The notes beneath the pieces were generated by a model. The model was not told where the DNA came from, made no database searches, and saw nothing but the letters and a program-made list of their open reading frames with translations. From contig JAEWJG010000245.1 in NCBI GenBank assembly GCA_023386675.1, positions 1 to 8,743 on the forward strand: a DNA stretch of 8,743 nucleotides. The letters are read 5' to 3'. Numbering within the stretch: the stretch's first letter is position 1; each line of letters begins with the position of its first letter. Below are positions 1 through 5,682 of the stretch, piece by piece. A program made the translations under genes and the position numbers. Source of the DNA: Actinomycetes bacterium. Lineage in GTDB: Bacteria > Actinomycetota > Actinomycetes > Actinomycetales > Microbacteriaceae.

Positions 1-658
1 CGAGCAGCCCGACCGGCCCAGGGCCGATCACGACGACGTTCTCGCCCGGTGCCAGCCGGCCGCGGGCGAGCGTACGGCAGGCGACGGCCAGCGGCTCGAC
101 CAGCACCGCGCGTCGCCAGGGCAGACCCTCCGGCAGCCGGTGCACCACCGCCTCCTGCGGCACCCAGAGGTGCTCGGCATAGCCGCCCCAGAGCCCCGGT
201 TCGACGGTGGCCGGGATGTTCACGCCGACCTGGCGGCCGCGCGCGGCGCCGTTCGCGGGGTCGTCGGCCTCGCACAGGTTGTAGCGGCCTTCGCGGCAAC
301 GCGCGCACGAGCGGCAGGGGAGCAGCATCTCCACGGCCACCGCGTCGCCGACCCTGAGGCCGCGGACGGCGGCGGCACCCTCGCCGATCGCGGCGACCTC
401 GCCCACGAACTCGTGCCCGGGGACGAGCGGGAAGGGATCGCCGATGTGCCCGGCGAGGAGGTGGAGGTCGGTGGCGCAGACTCCCACCAGGGAGACGCGC
501 AGGATGAGGTCGTCGGGCCCGGGGGCCGGAAGAGGAGCCTCGCGCACCTCGATCGCGCCGGCGCGCGGGAACACTACCTGGCGGGTCGTCGCGGGCAGTT
601 CGGGCGCGTCGTGGTCGCGTGCGTCCCGGCGTACGGCGGTCGAAGTGGATGCGGACAT
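1..658 (-). CDS. Zinc-dependent alcohol dehydrogenase (MDR family), 3' end cut by the window
   Basis: This cytosolic oxidoreductase is expected to oxidise an alcohol or polyol to an aldehyde or ketone with NAD(P)+. The visible 219 residues hold the GroES-like catalytic domain: catalytic zinc ligands C61 (VCATD) and H82-E83 (PGHEFVG), the structural-zinc set C115, C118, C121 and C129, a VEPLA segment around 187-191 as in sorbitol/threonine dehydrogenase-like members, and the start of the Rossmann fold, GPGPVG at 212-217. Most of the cofactor domain lies beyond the left edge. The start is ATG at 658-656, with GGAG (complement of 665-668) about 6 nt upstream. An in-frame ATG at 703-701 would add 15 residues, but its GGAGG abuts it with no spacing, so I prefer 658. 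The first ~25 residues are low in family similarity. It is downstream of and codirectional with the araC-type gene, separated by 237 bp, so it probably has its own promoter. The substrate cannot be read from the sequence. Confidence 0.93.
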   Translation of the reverse strand, partial: MSASTSTAVRRDARDHDAPELPATTRQVVFPRAGAIEVREAPLPAPGPDDLILRVSLVGVCATDLHLLAGHIGDPFPLVPGHEFVGEVAAIGEGAAAVRGLRVGDAVAVEMLLPCRSCARCREGRYNLCEADDPANGAARGRQVGVNIPATVEPGLWGGYAEHLWVPQEAVVHRLPEGLPWRRAVLVEPLAVACRTLARGRLAPGENVVVIGPGPVGLL

Positions 659-670
659 CGGTGACTCCGT

Positions 671-721
671 TCCGCCCGGGCAGCTCCGCCCGGGCGGACC
701 CATCCTCCGGTCGTCCGGAGG
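671..721 (-). other. Structured 5' leader: tandem GC-rich inverted repeats before the alcohol dehydrogenase start
   Basis: Three linked elements are visible. CCTCCGG (704-710) and CCGGAGG (715-721) form a perfect 7-bp stem with a 4-nt loop. TCCGCCCGGGCGGA (685-698) is a perfect 14-bp palindrome. TCCGCCCGGG occurs twice as a direct repeat (671-680 and 685-694), so the copy nearer the gene can pair with half of the palindrome as an alternative. All lie within 63 nt of the start codon and just upstream of its GGAG. A role in translation control or attenuation is inferred. It could also simply reflect high GC content. Confidence 0.5.
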
Positions 722-811
722 CGCACCTCAACGCCCGCGCGCCATCCCTACGCCCTCGTCCAACCCGCGTTCCCTCCCGCACAAGTCCGCGGCGAGAGGC
801 CACCCGCGCAC

Positions 812-826
812 GATGTGCGCCAAATC
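812..826. promoter_or_regulatory. Operator-like dyad, gene-proximal copy (GATGTG-CGC-CAAATC)
   Basis: This is an imperfect 6+3+6 dyad with one mismatch between its arms. It is the same motif as the perfect dyad at 852-866, in the same orientation, 40 bp apart start to start. It lies between the araC-type gene and the alcohol dehydrogenase start. Binding by the neighbouring AraC-family protein is the natural guess, but no experiment is implied. Confidence 0.5.
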
Positions 827-851
827 TCCGTTATCCGGCGCCCAGAACCGA

Positions 852-866
852 GATTTGGCACAAATC
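852..866. promoter_or_regulatory. Operator-like dyad, distal copy (GATTTG-GCA-CAAATC)
   Basis: This is a perfect 6-bp inverted repeat around a 3-nt centre, and an AT-rich island in very GC-rich DNA. Together with 812-826 it also creates a larger inverted repeat: GCCAAATCTC (819-828) against GAGATTTGGC (850-859). It lies just beyond the araC-type stop codon and upstream of the alcohol dehydrogenase gene. A regulator operator is the likeliest reading; a transcription terminator for araC is an alternative for the larger repeat. Confidence 0.55.
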
Positions 867-895
867 GTCGGCGGAGGTGGGCGCGCGGCGGCGGG

Positions 896-1861
896 TCAGC
901 GGGCGGACGCCCGCAGTTCCGAGGGGGACTCCGCGTAGGCGGCCTTGAAGACGCGGCTGAAGTGGGCCGCGTCCACGAATCCCCAGCGGGCCGCGATCGC
1001 GGCGACCGGCCGGTCCGCGTAGAGCGGGTTGAGCAGGTCGCGGCGGCACCGCTCCAGCCGGCGGGAGCGGATCCACGACGACACGGTCGTCCCCTGCTCG
1101 CGGAACAGGCCGTGCAGGTGGCGGGTCGAGATGAAGTGCGCCGCCGCGATCTGCCCGGGCCCCAGCTCCGTCGACGCGAGGTTGGCGTCGATGTAGGTGC
1201 GGATGCGCTGCATGAGCTGGTGGTGCGGGTCGACCGGTCCGCGGGCCACGTCGAGCTCGTTGGCGAACATCGTGGTCACGAGGTCGAGCGCGCTGTGCGC
1301 CAGGCGCGCGCCGGTCGCTCCGTTCAGCTGGTCGAGGTTGCCGACGAGCTGCGCCAGGAACGGGACGATGATGCCGCCGATGCCCTGGCGGCCGCTCATC
1401 CGCACGGCGGTCAGCTGCGCGACGACGTCCGGCGGCAGGTCGATCAGGTGCTTCGGGAACATCACCACCATGGTCCGGAAGTCGTCGTCGAAGACGAGCG
1501 AGTACGGCCGGTGGGTGTCGTACACGGCCAGGTCGCCCGGCTGCAGCACTGCCTCGCGGTTGTCCTGGATGAGCAGGCCGGAGCCGGACAGCATCAGGCT
1601 GAGCTTGAAGTAGTGCCGGTCGGCGCGCGCGATGAGCTCCGGCGTCCGCTCGACCACGTGCTCGGACGCGCTGACCTCCGACACGTGCACCTCGTCGGCC
1701 GAGGCCGACCGGATGCGGCCCCAGAACGGGTCCGGCCGATCGCTGGTCACGTGCAGAGGCACGAAGGACTCCGAGACCGCGGTGCGGAACTCGCTGAAGG
1801 TTCGGGCGATATTGGTGGTCACGCGGTCGTTCTCGCGCGCCTGCTGGGGGATGCTGAGCAC
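896..1861 (-). CDS. AraC/XylS-family transcriptional regulator
   Basis: This is a cytosolic DNA-binding regulator of about 321 residues, the usual size for the family. The N-terminal two thirds resemble the AraC_binding_2-type ligand domain seen in FeaR/ThcR-like activators, including a segment reading SGSGLLIQDNREAVLQPGDLA. The C-terminal ~100 residues form the paired helix-turn-helix domain, ending in the typical pattern VAAIAARWGFVDAAHFSRVFKAAYAESPSELR. The chosen start is GTG at 1861-1859 with GAGG 8 nt upstream; GTG at 1870-1868 is an alternative. An ATG at 1978 is also in frame but would place the coding region across the promoter palindromes, so I reject it. Regulators of this type are often next to aldehyde or alcohol dehydrogenase genes. 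Here it is divergent from an aldehyde dehydrogenase and upstream of an alcohol dehydrogenase, so it probably controls one or both. Its effector is unknown. Confidence 0.93.
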   Translation of the reverse strand: MLSIPQQARENDRVTTNIARTFSEFRTAVSESFVPLHVTSDRPDPFWGRIRSASADEVHVSEVSASEHVVERTPELIARADRHYFKLSLMLSGSGLLIQDNREAVLQPGDLAVYDTHRPYSLVFDDDFRTMVVMFPKHLIDLPPDVVAQLTAVRMSGRQGIGGIIVPFLAQLVGNLDQLNGATGARLAHSALDLVTTMFANELDVARGPVDPHHQLMQRIRTYIDANLASTELGPGQIAAAHFISTRHLHGLFREQGTTVSSWIRSRRLERCRRDLLNPLYADRPVAAIAARWGFVDAAHFSRVFKAAYAESPSELRASAR

Positions 1862-1896
1862 GGGGTTCACCTCACTGAGGATCGGACGACGTTGTA

Positions 1897-1919
1897 TACG
1901 ATCCGTGATGTGGATCGTA
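1897..1919. promoter_or_regulatory. Inverted repeat TACGATCC-N7-GGATCGTA, probable operator
   Basis: This is a perfect 8-bp inverted repeat with a 7-bp spacer. It overlaps the presumed -10/-35 interval of the araC-type promoter on the minus strand. A third GGATCG half-site at 1879-1884 has the same orientation as the right arm, 33 bp from it (about three helical turns). The adjoining GTATAC (1894-1899) is itself palindromic. The position suits repression of the regulator's own gene or control by another factor. Which protein binds is unknown. Confidence 0.5.
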
Positions 1920-1972
1920 GCACCCGGTTCGGGCAGCGGCCAGCGCAGCGCCGACCCGGCTTGTCGCTCCGG

Positions 1973-1986
1973 GCACACCGGTGTGC
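1973..1986. promoter_or_regulatory. Perfect 14-bp palindrome GCACACCGGTGTGC
   Basis: This is a perfect, spacer-free palindrome in the middle of the divergent intergenic region, about 105 bp upstream of the aldehyde dehydrogenase start. It would suit a dimeric regulator controlling the plus-strand promoter. It does not resemble the GATKTG-N3-CAAATC sites upstream of the alcohol dehydrogenase, so a different protein may use it. Function is inferred from position only. Confidence 0.4.
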
Positions 1987-2090
1987 TGATCGCGCGGGAT
2001 GCCCGGCCGTCGAGCCACTGAGCGCAGCCTGCTGGCTATCGTCGGTCGCGCACGACGTGCCGTGCCGCCGCCGACCCTGAGGAGCCGTCC

Positions 2091-3566
2091 ATGACCGCAG
2101 CCGCCGAGTCCGCCCTGCTGACCCAAGTGCCCACTGCACTCGCCATCGGCGGGGACTGGCGCCCGTCGTCGTCCGGCGCCACCTTCGCTGTCAAGGATCC
2201 CGCCACCGGCCGCACCCTGGCCGAGATCGCGGACGCCACCGTCGAGGACGGCGCGGCGGCACTCGACGCGGCCGTCGCGGCCAAGGACAGCTGGGCCGCT
2301 ACCGCGCCGCGCACCCGGGGCGAGATCCTGCGCCGTGCGTTCGACCTGCTGCAGGAACGGCGGGACGAGTTCGCGCTGCTGATGACCCTCGAGATGGGCA
2401 AACCCCTGGCCGAGGCGAACGGCGAGGTCACCTACGGCGGCGAGTTCCTGCGCTGGTTCTCGGAGGAGGCTGTCCGCATCCAGGGCCGCTACGCCGTCAG
2501 CCCGGAAGGCACGGGACGGATGATCGTCACCCAGGCGCCGGTCGGTCCCTGCTACCTCATCACGCCGTGGAACTTCCCGCTCGCCATGGCCACCCGGAAG
2601 ATCGCTCCGGCGCTCGCTGCCGGCTGCACCGTCGTCATCAAGCCGGCGGCGCTGACGCCGCTGACCACCCTGTACTTCGCGAAGCTGCTGGAGGACGCGG
2701 GCGTCCCTGCCGGCGTGGTCAACGTCATCACCACGACCCGGTCGGTAGCCGTTTCGGCCGGGATCCTCGCCGATCCGCGCCTCCGGAAGCTGTCCTTCAC
2801 CGGCTCCACCGCGGTGGGCCAGCGGCTCATCGAGCAGTCCGCGCAGAACGTGCTCCGCACCTCCATGGAGCTGGGCGGCAACGCGCCGTTCGTCGTGTTC
2901 GACGACGCGGACCTCGACAGGGCCGTGGAGGGCGCCCTACTGGCCAAGTTCCGCAACATCGGCCAGGCCTGCACCGCGGCCAACCGCTTCATCGTGCACG
3001 AGTCGGTGGCCGACGAGTTCGCCCGGCGCGTGACCGACCGCGTGAAGGCCATGACCGTGGGCCGCGGCACCGAGCAGGGCGTCGCGATCGGCCCGCTGAT
3101 CGACGAGGACGCCGTCGCCAAGGCGGAGGAGCTCGTCGCGGACGCGCTCGACCGCGGAGCGTCCGTGCTCACCGGGGGATCCGCCCGGCCGGGCGAGGGC
3201 ACCTTCTACGAGCCGACGGTGATCGCGGGCGTCCGTCCCGGCAGCGAGATCCTGCGCCAGGAGATCTTCGGGCCGGTGCTCGCCATCGCCACGTTCTCCG
3301 ACGAGGACGACGCGGTGCGGCTGGCGAACGACACCGAGTACGGGCTCGTGTCGTACGTCTTCACCCAGGATCTCGCCCGCGGCCAGCGGATGATCGAGCG
3401 GCTGGAGACCGGGATGATGGGCCTCAACGTCGGCGTCGTGTCCAACGCGGCGGCGCCGTTCGGCGGAGTGAAACAGTCCGGGCTCGGCCGCGAGGGCGGC
3501 TTCGAGGGCATCCACGAGTACCTGAACACGAAGTACACCCTCACGCCGGACCCGTTCGCGCTCTAG
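2091..3566 (+). CDS. gabD: NAD(P)+-dependent succinate-semialdehyde dehydrogenase-like aldehyde dehydrogenase
   Basis: This cytosolic enzyme oxidises an aldehyde to its carboxylate. Its closest recognisable family is succinate-semialdehyde dehydrogenase, which feeds succinate to the TCA cycle. At 491 residues it is full length for the family. Visible motifs are PWNFPLAM with N161, the cofactor-binding IKPA with K184, FTGSTAVG (237-244), MELGG with general base E260, GQAC with nucleophile C294, EIFGP with E391, and a C-terminal FGGVKQSGLGREGG segment typical of GabD-like enzymes. The start is ATG 2091 behind GAGGAG. It is divergent from the AraC-type regulator and ends at a hairpin. With the alcohol dehydrogenase it could complete an alcohol to aldehyde to acid route, for example 4-hydroxybutyrate to succinate. 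That substrate is inference, and another short or medium aldehyde is possible. Confidence 0.93.
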   Translation: MTAAAESALLTQVPTALAIGGDWRPSSSGATFAVKDPATGRTLAEIADATVEDGAAALDAAVAAKDSWAATAPRTRGEILRRAFDLLQERRDEFALLMTLEMGKPLAEANGEVTYGGEFLRWFSEEAVRIQGRYAVSPEGTGRMIVTQAPVGPCYLITPWNFPLAMATRKIAPALAAGCTVVIKPAALTPLTTLYFAKLLEDAGVPAGVVNVITTTRSVAVSAGILADPRLRKLSFTGSTAVGQRLIEQSAQNVLRTSMELGGNAPFVVFDDADLDRAVEGALLAKFRNIGQACTAANRFIVHESVADEFARRVTDRVKAMTVGRGTEQGVAIGPLIDEDAVAKAEELVADALDRGASVLTGGSARPGEGTFYEPTVIAGVRPGSEILRQEIFGPVLAIATFSDEDDAVRLANDTEYGLVSYVFTQDLARGQRMIERLETGMMGLNVGVVSNAAAPFGGVKQSGLGREGGFEGIHEYLNTKYTLTPDPFAL

Positions 3567-3573
3567 CGGGCGA

Positions 3574-3601
3574 CGCCCTGGCCGCCATCCGGCTCAGGGC
3601 G
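3574..3601 (+). terminator. Hairpin after the aldehyde dehydrogenase gene, probable terminator
   Basis: Arms CGCCCTG (3574-3580) and CAGGGCG (3595-3601) pair perfectly. They continue as GCC (3581-3583) with GGC (3591-3593) past one bulged T, leaving a 7-nt loop. The hairpin begins 7 nt after the stop codon. There is no T-tract, as is common for actinobacterial hairpins, so termination is likely but not certain. It separates the catabolic unit from the toxin-antitoxin module. Confidence 0.6.
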
Positions 3602-3622
3602 GACCACAGCAGCATGATGTGG

Positions 3623-3651
3623 TAATGTACCTACGTAGCAACATCGGGAGG
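3623..3651 (+). promoter_or_regulatory. Toxin-antitoxin promoter, operator and ribosome binding site
   Basis: TAATGT (3623-3628) is a plausible -10 box. Immediately overlapping it is a 20-bp imperfect palindrome (3625-3644): ATGT and ACAT flank a perfect CTACGTAG core (3631-3638), with 8 of 10 positions paired per arm. The ribosome binding site GGGAGG follows at 3646-3651, 6 nt before the antitoxin ATG. A palindrome at the transcription start fits the usual autorepression by an antitoxin or toxin-antitoxin complex; binding is inferred. No -35 box is evident. Confidence 0.6.
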
Positions 3652-3657
3652 TACGAC

Positions 3658-3906
3658 ATGGCGATCGTCACAGCGCGCGCATTCAACCAAGACGTCTCGG
3701 CCGCCAAGCGGAGTGCGACGACCGAGCCGCTCATCATCACCGATCGTGGGGAGCCGGCTTACGTCCTGCTCACGTATGCCGACTTCGAGAAGATGACCGG
3801 GCGGCAGAAGAGCATCGTCGATCTGCTGCGGGACGACGACCCCGAAAGCGATTTCGATTTCGAGTTCCCCCGTGCGACGTGGGCGCCCACGGAGATCGAG
3901 CTGTGA
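3658..3906 (+). CDS. Type II antitoxin, Phd/YefM family
   Basis: This is an 82-residue DNA-binding antitoxin expected to neutralise the PIN-domain toxin encoded immediately downstream and to repress their shared promoter. The N-terminal half shows the Phd/YefM pattern: an alternating strand-helix start (MAIVTARAFNQDVSAAKRSA), then EPLIITDRGEPAYVLLTYADFEKM at about residues 24-47. The acidic C-terminal tail (DDDPESDFDFEFPR, then WAP) is the expected disordered toxin-binding part. The start is ATG 3658 with GGGAGG 6 nt upstream. An upstream in-frame ATG at 3619 would read through the operator and is rejected. The stop codon overlaps the toxin start as GTGA, indicating translational coupling. 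Phd-type antitoxins paired with VapC-type toxins are a known combination. Confidence 0.93.
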   Translation: MAIVTARAFNQDVSAAKRSATTEPLIITDRGEPAYVLLTYADFEKMTGRQKSIVDLLRDDDPESDFDFEFPRATWAPTEIEL

Positions 3907-4322
3907 AGTGGATCCTCGACACCATGGTGCTGTCCGCCACCAGACGACCCCAGCGGGCGGATCCACGCGTCGTGCGCTGGCTGGAGGCGCAGAATGTGTA
4001 CTCGCTCCACATTTCCGCCATGACGGTCTTCGAGATCGAACTGGGCGCCGCGCGCAGAGAGCGGGTCGATCCGGTTCAGGGTGCCCGTCTGCGGAACTGG
4101 GTCGATGAGGTCGTGGACCACTTCGCCGACCGCATCCTCCCCATCGATCACGAGATCGCGACCGTGGCAGCCGGATTCCACGTGCCGGATCCGAGTCCCG
4201 AGAGGGATGCCCTCATCGCGGCGACGGCCGAGGTCGCCGGCCTCGCCGTGGCCACCAGGAACTCGCGGGACTTCGCGCGGTTCGGCGTTCCGCTGTTCAA
4301 CCCGTGGGAGTCGGCGGCCTGA
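3903..4322 (+). CDS. PIN-domain ribonuclease toxin, VapC/FitB family
   Basis: This 139-residue toxin is predicted to cleave RNA with a metal-dependent PIN active site and to be held inactive by the antitoxin encoded just upstream. The four expected acidic residues are visible: D6 (ILDT), E44 (FEIELG), D102 (ERDALIAATA) and D123 (TRNSRDF). The usual LDTNV motif reads LDTMV here, so M8 replaces the conserved Asn; the acidic residues are intact. The start is GTG 3903, overlapping the antitoxin stop as GTGA. An upstream ATG at 3879 is in frame but would lie inside the antitoxin gene and add residues before the PIN core strand. The pair has its own promoter and sits between unrelated metabolic genes, which fits a transferable stability module. 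The RNA target cannot be predicted. Confidence 0.92.
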   Translation: MKWILDTMVLSATRRPQRADPRVVRWLEAQNVYSLHISAMTVFEIELGAARRERVDPVQGARLRNWVDEVVDHFADRILPIDHEIATVAAGFHVPDPSPERDALIAATAEVAGLAVATRNSRDFARFGVPLFNPWESAA

Positions 4323-4414
4323 GCGCGCGCAGGCGGTGCGCCCCGGAGAGGGGCTGACGGCATCGGCCCTCCGCACCCGAGACTGGAGCGGAAGATCTGC
4401 GAGAGAGGTGGACG

Positions 4415-4837
4415 ATGACCGCAGTGCCCGGCTGGTATGCCGACCCGAGCGGCCCGGGCGCGGTGCGCTACTGGGACGGCGCCGCGTGGACGCAGCACGT
4501 GCAGCCGGTGCCCGTGGCACCTGTCGCCCCCATCGCGCCGGCCCCGACGTACCCGCCGCAGGCGTATCCGTATTACATGGCGGCGGTCCCGGCTAAGAAC
4601 AGCAAGGCGACCAGCGCTCTGGTCTGGGGGATCGTGAGCATCGTCATCAACCCGTTCGCGCTCCCGTCCATCCTGGCGATCGTGTTCGGGGCGCAGGGGC
4701 GACGGGTCGCGGAGCAGTTGGAGGCAGCCGGTCAGCCGAACTCCGGCCGCTCGCGCGCGACCTCGGGACTCGTCGTCGGGATCGTCGGCGCAGCCCTCTT
4801 CGTGGTCTGGATGTTCTTCTACTTCGTCCGCAACTGA
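4415..4837 (+). CDS. DUF2510/DUF4190-type small membrane protein
   Basis: This 140-residue actinobacterial membrane protein has unknown function. Residues 5-27 match DUF2510 (PGWYADPSG, then RYWDGAAWT). A Pro/Ala/Tyr-rich linker covers about 31-60. Two hydrophobic stretches follow at about 66-92 and 116-138. The first, ending in a FGAQGRR turn, followed by a second starting ATSGLVVGIVG, looks like DUF4190. The N-terminal domain is probably cytoplasmic with the C-terminus anchored in the membrane; there is no signal peptide. The start is ATG 4415 with AGAGGTG (4404-4410) upstream. The gene has no close partner on its strand, and its last 19 bp overlap the end of the convergent regulator gene. 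The 92-bp gap before it shows no clear promoter or strong terminator. Confidence 0.85.
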   Translation: MTAVPGWYADPSGPGAVRYWDGAAWTQHVQPVPVAPVAPIAPAPTYPPQAYPYYMAAVPAKNSKATSALVWGIVSIVINPFALPSILAIVFGAQGRRVAEQLEAAGQPNSGRSRATSGLVVGIVGAALFVVWMFFYFVRN

Positions 4838-5682
4838 CGGTCGTCGGCCCGCGCCTGTTCGGGACTCACGCCGCTCCGGAGGGTGCGCAGCGCCGCTGCC
4901 GTCTTCGACCCGGGCTCGGCGTGATAGATCACGAGCAGCTGGCCGCCCGAGTCGCCGATCGGCAGTTTCTCCCGGCTGAGTTCCAGCATCCCGAGCCGCG
5001 GGTGATCGAGGCGGGCCGCTCCGCCGCCCAGCCCGCGCACGTCGTGGCGCGCCCACAGCCGGCGGAAGTGCTCGCTGCGCAGCGACAGCTCGCCCACCAG
5101 CTGCGCGATCCGCGGGTCGGCGATGTCGCTGCCGATGGAGGCGCGGAAGGAGGCGATGAGCCCGGCGGTCGCCTGCTCCCAGTCCGGGTACAGCGCGCGC
5201 TCGGCATCGTCGAGGAAGAGGGAGCGCAGGCGATTGCTGCCGGGCGCGATGGCGGGGGAGAGCGCGGTCGCGAGCGGGTTCGCGGCGAGCACGTCGAACT
5301 TCCGGTCCTCGACGAACGCGGGAAGCTCCAGGGAGTCGAGCAGCTGCAGGATGCCGCGCGGCACGGTCCGCCGCGCGGTGCGGCGTGCGGCGTGCGGCTG
5401 CGGGTCCGCCAGGCTCAGCAGGTAGGCGGTGGCGTCGGCGTCGAGCTCGAAGACGCGGGCCAGTGCCGTCAACACCTGTGCGGACGGGTGTCGGTCGCGG
5501 CCCTGCTCGAGGCGCAGGTAGTAGTCGGCGCTGATGCCCGCCAGCGTCGCCACCTCCTCTCGCCGCAGGCCAGGGGTGCGGCGCACCCCGGTGACCCGGA
5601 GCCCGACCGCGGCAGGATCGACCAGCTCGCGGCGCGCGCGGAGGTACTCGCCGAGGGAGTTGGGGGCGTTGCGGGAGGGCAC
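4819..5682 (-). CDS. XRE-type regulator with MmyB-like ligand-binding domain
   Basis: This is a 287-residue cytosolic transcription regulator. The N-terminal helix-turn-helix (about residues 10-90) carries the hallmark RRTPGLRREEVATLAGISADYYLRLEQGRDRHPS, and the rest matches the MmyB-like ligand-binding domain (MLTR_LBD) in composition and length. The start is GTG 5682; an in-frame TAG four codons upstream rules out an earlier start. There is no convincing Shine-Dalgarno sequence, but TAGACT lies 6 nt before the GTG, so the mRNA is probably leaderless. It is divergent from the aldo/keto reductase gene, a common arrangement for this family, so control of that gene is the best guess. Its 3' end overlaps the convergent DUF2510 gene by 19 bp. 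The ligand is unknown. Confidence 0.92.
   Translation of the reverse strand: MPSRNAPNSLGEYLRARRELVDPAAVGLRVTGVRRTPGLRREEVATLAGISADYYLRLEQGRDRHPSAQVLTALARVFELDADATAYLLSLADPQPHAARRTARRTVPRGILQLLDSLELPAFVEDRKFDVLAANPLATALSPAIAPGSNRLRSLFLDDAERALYPDWEQATAGLIASFRASIGSDIADPRIAQLVGELSLRSEHFRRLWARHDVRGLGGGAARLDHPRLGMLELSREKLPIGDSGGQLLVIYHAEPGSKTAAALRTLRSGVSPEQARADDRQLRTK

Larger units (their letters stand above)
659..895 (-). promoter_or_regulatory. Upstream region of the alcohol dehydrogenase gene
   Basis: This 237-bp gap separates the araC-type stop from the alcohol dehydrogenase start and contains no convincing gene. Its distal part (812-866) carries two operator-like dyads. Its proximal part (665-721) carries strong hairpins and the ribosome binding site. 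A weak -10-like GATAAC on the minus strand (complement of 830-835) lies between the two dyads, but I see no matching -35 box. That would fit an activator-dependent promoter without proving one. The intervening 722-811 shows nothing recognisable. Confidence 0.5.
1862..2090. promoter_or_regulatory. Divergent control region between the araC-type and aldehyde dehydrogenase genes
   Basis: This 229-bp gap holds the start signals of two divergent genes. For the araC-type gene, TATACA on the minus strand (complement of 1893-1898) is a plausible -10 box, giving a leader of about 25 nt; no clear -35 was found. For the aldehyde dehydrogenase I see no confident -10/-35 pair. Its ribosome binding site GAGGAG is at 2079-2084, 6 nt before ATG 2091. 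Two inverted repeats within the gap are listed separately. Confidence 0.6.

Noticed and set aside
1862..1978. N-terminal extension of the AraC-type protein from ATG 1978
   Set aside because: The extension would be translated through the promoter-like sequence and two palindromes, has no family similarity, and GTG 1861 has a well-spaced GAGG.
815..2080. Long plus-strand open frame opposite the AraC-type gene
   Set aside because: It is antisense to a clear AraC/XylS gene, its protein is Arg/Ala/Asp/His-rich low-complexity typical of GC-rich shadow frames, and it has no recognisable domain.
3619..3657. Antitoxin start at ATG 3619
   Set aside because: It lies upstream of the -10 box and operator, while ATG 3658 has a strong GGGAGG at the right distance and gives the normal family N-terminus.
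3658..4322. Toxin-antitoxin pair as part of a larger defence island or prophage
   Set aside because: No integrase, restriction, CRISPR or phage genes are seen on either side within the window; the flanks are ordinary metabolic genes.
4323..4414. Possible terminator after the toxin gene
   Set aside because: Only a weak GAGGG/CCCTC pairing with a long loop is present; not strong enough to list as a feature.
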